A stretch of 8,496 bases of DNA, from contig NZBV01000014.1 in NCBI GenBank assembly GCA_002686355.1, positions 1-8,496 of the forward strand, read 5' to 3'. Below, piece by piece: positions 1 through 6,300 of this stretch (its first letter is position 1; each line of letters starts with the position of its first letter). A model generated the notes under the pieces. The model saw nothing but the letters and a program-made list of their open reading frames with translations, made no database searches and was not told the DNA's origin. This stretch comes from Candidatus Pacearchaeota archaeon. Lineage in GTDB: Archaea > Nanobdellota > Nanobdellia > Pacearchaeales > GW2011-AR1. The position numbers and the translations under genes were made by a program.

Positions 1-100
1 ATAATATAATATATACTTCTTTGATATAATATAATATATACTTCTTTGATATAATATAATATATACTTCTTTGATATAATATAATATATACTTCTTTGAT
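1..100. repeat. Four perfect tandem copies of a 25-bp AT-rich unit
   Basis: Copies lie at 1-25, 26-50, 51-75 and 76-100 and are identical base for base. Each unit is a purely A/T block (ATAATATAATATATA) followed by CTTCTTTGAT. The array begins at the window edge, so the true copy number may be larger. Immediately after it, CTTTGATAAAG (94-104) makes a short imperfect palindrome. There are no unique spacers, so it is not a CRISPR. Its place just outside a set of ORB-like boxes and cdc6 suggests an origin-associated iteron array or DNA-unwinding region, but that role is inference. A simple minisatellite, or a repeat at a contig end, is the alternative. Confidence 0.95.
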
Positions 101-120
101 AAAGATTATAAAATTATTAC

Positions 121-149
121 TTAATTTTCTGTAAATATATAGAAATTAA
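121..149. repeat. AT-rich inverted repeat in the origin region
   Basis: TTAATTTTCT (121-130) faces AGAAATTAA (141-149) across a 10-nt loop; the arms match apart from one extra T in the left arm. In such an AT-rich stretch a chance match is possible. It may be part of an easily melted origin segment. Confidence 0.45.
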
Positions 150-160
150 ACATATTTTAT

Positions 161-200
161 TAAAAATCCTTTAATTATTCTTATTGATTAAATATTTTTA
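161..200. repeat. Two-part 13-bp inverted repeat (hairpin)
   Basis: TAAAAAT (161-167) pairs with ATTTTTA (194-200), and TTTAAT (170-175) pairs with ATTAAA (187-192). The two stem parts are separated by a CC/T internal loop and closed by an 11-nt loop (176-186). All 13 pairs are A-T, so the stem is weak, and low sequence complexity raises the chance of coincidence. No coding frame overlaps it. Confidence 0.45.
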
Positions 201-206
201 GATTTA

Positions 207-223
207 TTCAGGTGGAGAGTAAA
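207..223 (+). promoter_or_regulatory. Degenerate ORB-like element
   Basis: TTCAGGTGGAGAGTAAA can be aligned without gaps to the mini-ORB pattern TTCCAGTGGAAACGAAA as I recall it, with 12 of 17 positions matching. It has the same orientation as the two better boxes. It also resembles a Shine-Dalgarno sequence (AGGTGGAG), but no open frame of useful length follows. It is weak on its own and is listed because of its neighbours. Confidence 0.35.
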
Positions 224-272
224 TTAAAAAAATTATAAAACAAATGATTGAAAATAAATCATGAAACAAATT

Positions 273-290
273 TTCCATTAGAAATGAAGG
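273..290 (+). promoter_or_regulatory. ORB-like origin recognition box 1
   Basis: TTCCATTAGAAATGAAGG matches the archaeal mini-ORB layout: a TTC-N5-GAA inverted core, then a purine-rich GAA-GG tail. It matches the other good box (371-388) at 14 of 18 positions, and the shared block begins earlier, at AAATTTTCCAT (268-278). Known ORBs bind the winged helix and AAA+ initiator-specific motif of Orc1/Cdc6. The identification rests on the motif and on position beside cdc6. Confidence 0.6.
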
Positions 291-318
291 CGTTCTTCTT
301 TTTTAGTAGTTATAATCA

Positions 319-327
319 TTTATATAA
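319..327 (+). promoter_or_regulatory. TATA box for cdc6
   Basis: TTTATATAA is a close match to the archaeal TATA box. With the usual spacing, transcription would start near position 349, giving a leader of about 57 nt that contains ORB-like box 2. No clear BRE is visible upstream (TAATCA). The surrounding DNA is so AT-rich that other TATA-like matches exist. Confidence 0.5.
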
Positions 328-370
328 TAATTTAATATTTTATTCTCGGAAAATACATCTAAATTAAATT

Positions 371-388
371 TTCCATAGGAAATAAACG
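371..388 (+). promoter_or_regulatory. ORB-like origin recognition box 2
   Basis: TTCCATAGGAAATAAACG has a perfect TTCC-N3-GGAA core with the spacing of known archaeal ORBs, followed by an A-rich tail. The AAATTTTCCAT block (366-376) repeats the one at 268-278. It ends only 17 nt before the cdc6 start codon and lies downstream of the predicted transcription start, so initiator binding here could also repress cdc6. Confidence 0.6.
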
Positions 389-405
389 TGACATGGTGCT
401 AAAAG

Positions 406-1611
406 ATGGAACTTAATAAAATATTTGAATCTTTTGAGAAAAATAACATTTTTAGGAATAAATCTGCTTTGCAGATAAATTTTCAACCTAACGATATTCT
501 TTTTAGAGATGGGCAAATAAAACAAATCGCATTAATTCTTGCGCCAGCTTTAAGAGGCGAAAGACCGAGTAATCTTTTTTTATATGGTAAGACAGGGACC
601 GGAAAAACCCTTTCAATACAATGGGTTAAGGAAGAACTTATGAAAAGGATAAAAGATGAATCTAAGTTTGAATTAAAAATAAAATATCTTAATTGTAAAT
701 TAAAAAAAGTTTCTGACACTGAGTATAGAATTCTGGCCGAGATTATTCGGAAACTTGGGGGAGATATTCCTGATACTGGTTTACCTACACAGGCAGTTTA
801 TTCTAAATTTGTAGAGATTATTGATGAGGAAAGGCAGCTGATTATTTTAATCTTTGATGAAATTGATCAAGCAGTTAAAAAAATTTCTAATGATTTTTTA
901 TATAATCTGACAAGGCTTAATTCTGAACTTTCAAAATCACAAATATGTGTTGTGGGGGTTAGCAACAATCTTACTTTTTTAGATGAGCTTGATCCTCGGG
1001 TCAGGAGTTCTTTATCAGAAGAGGAGATTGTTTTCCCTCCGTATAACGCCTTACAATTACAAGAGATACTCCGGGTGAGGGCAGAGAAAGCATTTAAAGA
1101 AAAAGTTTTGGAAGAAGGAGTTATAGCAAAATGTTCTGCATATGCTGCACGGGAACACGGGGATGCGAGACGGGCTCTTGATTTATTAAGAGTTGCAGGA
1201 GAATTAGCAGAGAGAAATGATTCAAAAAAAATCAAACTTAAGCACATAGATGATGCAAATAATAAAATAGAAAAGGATAAAATTTTAGATATTGTGTCTT
1301 CTGAACCAAGACAATTTCAATTAGTTTTATCTTCAATTATCCAACTTTCTGAAAAAAATAAAAAAGAACCGTTTTTTACAGGAGATGTTTATAATTTTTA
1401 CCAGGAAAAGTGCGAGAAATACAAAACAGAGGTTCTAACTCAAAGAAGGGTTAGCGATATTATACAAGAATTTGACATGCTTGGGATTATTAATGTTAGG
1501 ATTATTTCAAAAGGAAGGGGCGGAAGAATGAGGGAGATAAAATTAGCAATAACTGATGATGTTTTAGGTAAAGTGAAAGAGATTATTAAAGACTCTCTTT
1601 ATTACTCTTAA
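406..1611 (+). CDS. cdc6: Orc1/Cdc6 replication initiator (AAA+ ATPase)
   Basis: This is the archaeal origin-binding initiator. It binds ORB sequences and, with ATP, helps load the MCM helicase. The 401-residue protein has the full family architecture. The AAA+ ATPase comes first, with Walker A G-K-T-G-T-G-K-T (61-68), Walker B I-F-D-E-I-D (149-154), sensor 1 G-V-S-N-N (184-188), an arginine finger in D-P-R-V-R (196-200) and sensor 2 G-D-A-R-R-A-L-D (252-259). A C-terminal winged helix follows (about 300-400) with the recognition helix around T-Q-R-R-V-S and a basic wing S-K-G-R-G-G-R. Length is typical of the family. Start 406 is preceded by a weak GGTG (394-397) at Shine-Dalgarno distance; the ATG at 393 is out of frame. 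The gene is followed after 2 nt by the PolD small subunit, so the two are probably cotranscribed. All catalytic motifs are intact, which argues against a degenerate paralogue. Whether it acts as Orc1 or as a second Cdc6 paralogue cannot be told here. Confidence 0.96.
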   Translation: MELNKIFESFEKNNIFRNKSALQINFQPNDILFRDGQIKQIALILAPALRGERPSNLFLYGKTGTGKTLSIQWVKEELMKRIKDESKFELKIKYLNCKLKKVSDTEYRILAEIIRKLGGDIPDTGLPTQAVYSKFVEIIDEERQLIILIFDEIDQAVKKISNDFLYNLTRLNSELSKSQICVVGVSNNLTFLDELDPRVRSSLSEEEIVFPPYNALQLQEILRVRAEKAFKEKVLEEGVIAKCSAYAAREHGDARRALDLLRVAGELAERNDSKKIKLKHIDDANNKIEKDKILDIVSSEPRQFQLVLSSIIQLSEKNKKEPFFTGDVYNFYQEKCEKYKTEVLTQRRVSDIIQEFDMLGIINVRIISKGRGGRMREIKLAITDDVLGKVKEIIKDSLYYS

Positions 1612-1613
1612 AA

Positions 1614-3179
1614 ATGAATAAGGAAATTTTAAAATATTGTTTTAAAGAAGGAATCTTACTGGATAACGAAGTTCTGAATCTTCTCAATGAGGCAAATGAC
1701 CTTGCTGTTGCGAAATTACTTATTAGTAAGATAAAAGAACAAACCCAACAAAAGATTATCACAAAAGAGACATTTTATAACAAGGAAGTTGTTGAGGGTC
1801 TTTTTTCTGGTTTGCCTTCACAGAACCGAAATCTGGAAAAGTTAAAGATTAAGCTTGGGTTGAGCATAGAGATATCTAAGGAGACCCAACAACCCCCTCA
1901 AGAAATCATCAAAGTTTCTAAAGACAAACCCAGAATCAAAGTTTTATCATCCACACCCCCTCCTTTAAACCAAAGAATAGAAGTCAATGATTTTGTAACT
2001 CATTTTAGAAATCGTTTCCTGGAAATGAGGGTCTTTTTGCAAGATCATCAGGGGTTGGACAATCTGGTTTCAATAAATAAAATTTCAGGAAGTAAACACA
2101 ACCTTTCTGTTATTGGCCTTGTTTCTGAACGAAAAATCACTAAAAATAAGAATCTTATTTTTGAGGTAGAAGATTTAACCGGCAAAATTCGTATTCTGGT
2201 TCGTAAGGATAAGAAGGAACTTTATGAAAGAGCTGAGGAGATTGCACTTGATTCTGTAATTGGTATTAAAGGTTCTGGAAACCGTGAGATAATTTTTGTT
2301 AATGAACTGGCTTTGCCTGGAGCGCACCTTCCTAGGAGAAAGAATTCCCCACAAGACGAAAGCATTTTATTCATAGGTGATCTTCATTTTGGGAGCAAAC
2401 GCTTTTTAGAAAAGAGTTTTAAGAAATTTATTAGATACCTCAGCGATGAAAATTCAGAAGATCCAGAAGTCGCCAAGATAAATTATCTTTTTATTGTGGG
2501 AGATGTTGTTACTGGTGTTGGAAATTATCCTAATCAGGAAAGGGATCTTTTAATTAAAGATCTAGAAGAACAATTTTCTGGTTTTGCAGAATTGTTAAAG
2601 GAGATTAGAAGGGATATTAAGATAATCATTTCTCCAGGGAATCACGATGGAGTGCGTCTTATGGAGCCACAACCGATTTTTGATGAGAAGTTTGCTTGGG
2701 CTTTGCATGAGATGGAAAATGTGATTTTGGTTGAAAATCCCTCTTATCTTAATATTGGTTCTGTTAACGAGTTTTCTGGATTTGATGTTTTGGCTCACCA
2801 TGGATTCTCGCTTCCTTATTATGCAAATAGTGTCCCCAGATTGCTATCCAGCCGTGCTATGAACACTCCTGAAGAGATTATGAAATATATTCTTGTGAAT
2901 AGGCACCTTGCCCCGACTCATGCTTCTGCCCAGTATTTTCCCCTCAATAAAGACCCTTTGATTATCCGGGTTGTCCCAGATATTTTTGTTTCTGCCCATT
3001 CTCATAAAAGCGCTGTTTCTTACTACAATAATATACTTGTAATTTCTGTTTCCAGTTGGGAAGGGTTTACACCTTATCAGGAAAAATTTGGGAACATTCC
3101 AGACCATTGTAAGGTCCCGATGTTTAATCTGAAAACAAGATCCGTGAAAATACTTGATTTTGAAACAGAGGAAAATTAA
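1614..3179 (+). CDS. polB: DNA polymerase D small subunit DP1 (3'-5' exonuclease)
   Basis: This is the proofreading and regulatory subunit of PolD, the archaeal replicative polymerase; it pairs with DP2, encoded just downstream. The 521-residue protein has a helical N-terminal region (about 1-65), a variable proline-containing linker (90-120), an OB fold (about 150-235) and a C-terminal calcineurin-like phosphoesterase domain (about 250-515). Metal-site motifs are visible: G-D-L-H-F (D256, H258), G-D-V-V (D297), G-N-H-D (N343, H344), A-H-H-G (H395/H396) and A-H-S-H (H462, H464). The conserved R-H-L-A-P block (430-434) is also present. This set is expected of an active Mre11-like exonuclease, unlike the inactivated eukaryotic B-subunits. 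One difference from the usual G-D-x-V-D-G is T at residue 300. It starts 2 nt after the cdc6 stop with no visible Shine-Dalgarno, so translation is probably coupled. The protein is shorter than the Pyrococcus homologue (about 613 residues), mostly in the N-terminal half. Confidence 0.95.
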   Translation: MNKEILKYCFKEGILLDNEVLNLLNEANDLAVAKLLISKIKEQTQQKIITKETFYNKEVVEGLFSGLPSQNRNLEKLKIKLGLSIEISKETQQPPQEIIKVSKDKPRIKVLSSTPPPLNQRIEVNDFVTHFRNRFLEMRVFLQDHQGLDNLVSINKISGSKHNLSVIGLVSERKITKNKNLIFEVEDLTGKIRILVRKDKKELYERAEEIALDSVIGIKGSGNREIIFVNELALPGAHLPRRKNSPQDESILFIGDLHFGSKRFLEKSFKKFIRYLSDENSEDPEVAKINYLFIVGDVVTGVGNYPNQERDLLIKDLEEQFSGFAELLKEIRRDIKIIISPGNHDGVRLMEPQPIFDEKFAWALHEMENVILVENPSYLNIGSVNEFSGFDVLAHHGFSLPYYANSVPRLLSSRAMNTPEEIMKYILVNRHLAPTHASAQYFPLNKDPLIIRVVPDIFVSAHSHKSAVSYYNNILVISVSSWEGFTPYQEKFGNIPDHCKVPMFNLKTRSVKILDFETEEN

Positions 3180-3181
3180 TT

Positions 3182-3193
3182 GTTATTTTTTAT
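3182..3193 (+). terminator. T-rich terminator after DP1
   Basis: GTTATTTTTTATT, with six consecutive T (3185-3190), begins 3 nt after the DP1 stop codon. Archaeal termination usually needs only an oligo-T stretch on the non-template strand. It is followed at once by a TATA-like element, consistent with a boundary between a cdc6-DP1 transcript and a separate DP2 transcript. Read-through cannot be excluded. Confidence 0.4.
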
Positions 3194-3203
3194 TGTATAA
3201 ATA
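3194..3203 (+). promoter_or_regulatory. TATA box in the DP1-DP2 gap
   Basis: TGTATAAATA is the best TATA-like element in the 207-nt gap. Standard spacing puts the transcript start near 3224, only about 6 nt before a 28-codon open frame (3230) and about 163 nt before DP2. It is the likely promoter of DP2 and of the small frame, if the latter is translated. Confidence 0.45.
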
Positions 3204-3229
3204 GATAAAAAGAGGATAGTTTTTGGATT

Positions 3230-3316
3230 ATGATGAAAGAGGAAAAAAATTTTGTAGAAGGGGAAAAATTAAAGATTGGTGTTTATATTGATGATGTTAT
3301 TATTAGATACTGTTGA
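3230..3316 (+). CDS. Possible 28-aa small ORF or upstream ORF before DP2
   Basis: An ATG-ATG start opens a 28-codon frame ending in TGA at 3314-3316. The product begins M-M-K-E-E-K-N-F and ends in a hydrophobic stretch with the residues I-G-V-Y-I-D-D-V-I-I. I do not recognise it. In its favour, a TATA box is placed so that transcription would begin a few bases before the ATG, and the composition is protein-like. Against it, it is very short and chance open frames of this size are common. It could be a real small protein, a leader peptide affecting DP2 expression, or the remnant start of a lost gene that once separated the PolD genes. Confidence 0.25.
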   Translation: MMKEEKNFVEGEKLKIGVYIDDVIIRYC

Positions 3317-3386
3317 GAATTTTGTAGTTTTTTGTAGAGAAAGGATTCAAAATAGAGTCTGGAGATTTTTATCCTCATAATAAAAA

Positions 3387-6300
3387 ATGCTAACTGAAAA
3401 AACACAGAAATATTTTGAGAATTTTGACAAGGCGGTCAAGAGGGTTTATAAGATGGCTGAGAGAGCAAAGGCGACAGGGCTTGATCCTGTTAGTGGAGTT
3501 GAGGTTCCTTTGGCGAAGACAATGGCTCAAAAATGTGTTGAGCTGATTGCTACTATTTATCCACAGATGAGCGATTGTGGGATTGACGAGAGAATGCTTG
3601 AATTAGAGAATGTTTGTGGAAAGTTGGATTCTACAATTATGTTTAAAATTGCAGGGGAAGTGGCAAAGCAGAAGTTTTGCAAATTTGAGACTTCCTTGCA
3701 GGCAATTGATGCTGGAATTCGGTTGGGATTTGCGTATGCAACTATCGGGGTTGTTGCTTCTCCAATTGAAGGATTTACAGGGCTGAAAATTGAAAAAACC
3801 CGCGACGGAAAAGAATATTTTAAAGCTTATTTTTCAGGGCCGATTAGAAGTGCAGGAACAACTGCAAGTTGCCTGGTTTTGATGCTGATTGATTATCTGA
3901 GAGAGTTGTTTGGTTATGCAAAATATGACCCGAGTGAAGAAGAAATCAGAAGATATGCAACAGAAAACACCGATTATCATGAGAGAATCACGAATCTGCA
4001 GTATTTCCCCCTTGAAGAAGAGATGCTTTTCTTGGCCAGATATTTGCCAATTCAGATTGCAGGTGACCCGACAGAAAGAATGGAAGTTTCTAATTACAAG
4101 AACCTTGATAGAGTAGAGACTAATTTTATTCGCGGAGGGATGTGTTTGATTTTTTCAGAAGGCCTGGCTCAAAAAGCAACAAAGGGTTTCCGTCTTTATG
4201 AAAATGCAAAGAAGAATGGTGTGAAAATGACTGGGTTTGACTGGATTCCAGAGTATCTAGAGTTGCACGAGAAACTTACAGATGCAAAAGGTAAAAAGGT
4301 TGGTGATAGTATTCCAACTTACATCAAGGATTTGGTTGCTGGTAGACCTATTTTTGGACACCCTTCGCGTTCAGGAGGTTTTCGTTTTCGTTATGGTCGT
4401 GGAAGGACCTTTGGATTTAGTGCAGCTGCATTGCATCCTGCTACAATGGCAATAACAGATGATTTTATTGCAGAGGGAACTCAATTAAAAATTGAAAAAC
4501 CAACAAAAGGTTGTGTTGTAACAAGTTGTGATTCTGTTGATGGGCCGATTGTAAAATTAATTAATGGAAGTGTTAAAAAATTAAATACTAAAGATGAGGC
4601 GAAAAAAATTTATTCTGATGTTGAAGAGATTCTCTATTTAGGAGATATGCTTTTTCCATTTAGTGATGTTTTGAATAGGAATTTTCCTTTGTTAAAATCT
4701 GGCTATGTTGAAGAATGGTGGGCCCTTGACCTAAAGCGAGAGAAGGGAAACGTTCCTGATTTTGGCAATGTAAGTTTTGAAGAAGCAATTAACTTAAGTA
4801 AAGAGTATGAAATTCCTTTGCATCCTAAATTTATTTTTTATTGGACGCAGATTTCCAAGGAACAATTTTTAGGTTTGATTACTTGGCTTAAAAACTCTGT
4901 TGTTCGTGAGGGGAGGGTCGTTTTTCCGTTTAATAAAACAGAACAGGAAAAATTTGAAATTGGAAAGAGGGCGCTTGAGCTTTTGGGTGTTGAGCATTTA
5001 GTTACAATTGAAAATGTTGTTCTTGATGAAATTGATGGGGGGTCTTTATTTGTTAATCTTGGTCTTGATCTGAATTTGTTGAAAGGTGAGGAGAGATTGT
5101 TAAAAGATTTTATTGAGATAGAAAAGTTTGAGAAGGATAAAGATGTTCTTGAAATTGTTAATGAACTTTCTAAAGCTGAGATTAGGGACAAAGCAGGAAC
5201 TTTTGTTGGAGCACGGATGGGGCGTCCTGAAAAAGCAAAGTTGAGAAAGCTAACTGGAAGCCCTAATGTTTTGTTTCCTGTTGGAAGAGAGGGGGGGCGT
5301 TTGAGGAGTATACAGGCTGCTTGTGAAGTTGGGCGGGTTAGGAATACTTTTCCGTTGCGTTATTGCAAGAAATGTGAAAAGGAAACAGTTTATTCTGTAT
5401 GTGAAGTTTGCGGAGAAAAATGCGAGAAGATGTATTATTCTAGGGAGAGCGACGAAAAGACTTTTGAGAAAAAAGAAGGGTACACAGATTATTGCACTTT
5501 TGATTTGAATATTAATCATTATTTTAATAAGGCAATTGAGAACCTTGGTTTGGATAAAGGCGAAGTGCCCTTGTTGATTAAGGGGGTTAGAGGGCTTTCT
5601 TCTGAAAGCCGTGTTGTTGAAAATTTAGCTAAAGGAATTTTAAGGGCAAAATATGGGTTGCAAGTTAATAAGGATGGGACAATCAGGGTTGATGCAACTG
5701 AGTTGCCAATTGTTTCTTTTAAACCAAAAGAAATCTCTGTTAGTATTGAGAAATTAATAGAACTCAATTATGATAAGGATATTTATGGAAAAGATCTTGT
5801 TAGTGATGAGCAAATTCTAGAATTAATGCCTCATGATATTTTGCTGCCTTGTTGTCCTGACTCTCCTGAAGAAAAAACAGATGATATTTTTGTGAAAGTT
5901 TGTAATTTTGTTGATGAAGAGCTTGAGAAGTTTTATCATTTGGATAGTTTTCATAATATAAAAAAGAAAGAAGATTTAGTCGGACAGTTGGGGGTTTGTA
6001 TGGCCCCGCATAATTGTGCAGGAGTCATCTGTCGTTTTATTGGATTTACAAAAACTCAAGGATTGTATGCCAGTCCTTATATGCATGCTGCTATTCGTCG
6101 TGATTGTGATGGCGATGAAGCTGCGATTATGTTGCTGTCTGATGTTCTTTTGAATTTTTCGAGGAAGTTTTTACCTAGCCATAGAGGGGGGACACAAGAT
6201 GCTCCATTGGTTTTGAATGCGAAGATTAATGCGGGGGAGGTTGACGATGCTATCTTGGACTTTGAATATGCTAATTCTTATCCTCTAGAGCTTTATGAAA

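Larger units (their letters stand above)
101..405. other. Candidate replication origin (oriC) upstream of cdc6
   Basis: This gene-free stretch, together with the tandem array before it, directly precedes cdc6/orc1, the usual place for an archaeal origin. It contains inverted repeats (121-149, 161-200), two good ORB-like boxes in the same orientation 98 bp apart (273-290, 371-388), a degenerate third (207-223), and a very AT-rich segment between the good boxes (about 294-368) that could serve as the unwinding element. No open frame longer than a few codons is visible. The ORB-like matches are seen directly; origin function is inferred from the known archaeal arrangement of ORBs beside cdc6. 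The lack of a GC-rich tail after the boxes, as in some ORBs, is a weakness. Confidence 0.7.

Noticed and set aside
1..100. CRISPR array
   Set aside because: The copies abut directly with no unique spacers and the unit is a low-complexity AT sequence.
244..264. Short gene after the AGGTGGAG sequence at 210-217
   Set aside because: The next ATG (244) opens only six codons before a stop, and the one at 261 only seven.
338..357. Inverted ORB half-site on the minus strand (ATTTTCCGAGAATAAAA)
   Set aside because: Only TTCC and an A-rich tail match; the GGAA half is missing unless a 2-nt gap is allowed.
867..1247. 126-codon open frame antisense to cdc6
   Set aside because: It overlaps the Walker B to sensor 2 region of an intact initiator gene and has a Ser/Leu-rich shadow composition.
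3342..3375. Hairpin or riboswitch upstream of DP2
   Set aside because: Only a 5-bp AGGAT/ATCCT stem with a 24-nt loop is visible, which is not above chance.
4838..5191. 117-codon open frame antisense to DP2
   Set aside because: It sits inside the conserved DP2 frame, is Ser-rich with no recognisable domain, and has no promoter or ribosome-binding site.
6060..6130. Intein at the DP2 active site
   Set aside because: The catalytic motif runs on without interruption, so the usual Pyrococcus intein site is empty.
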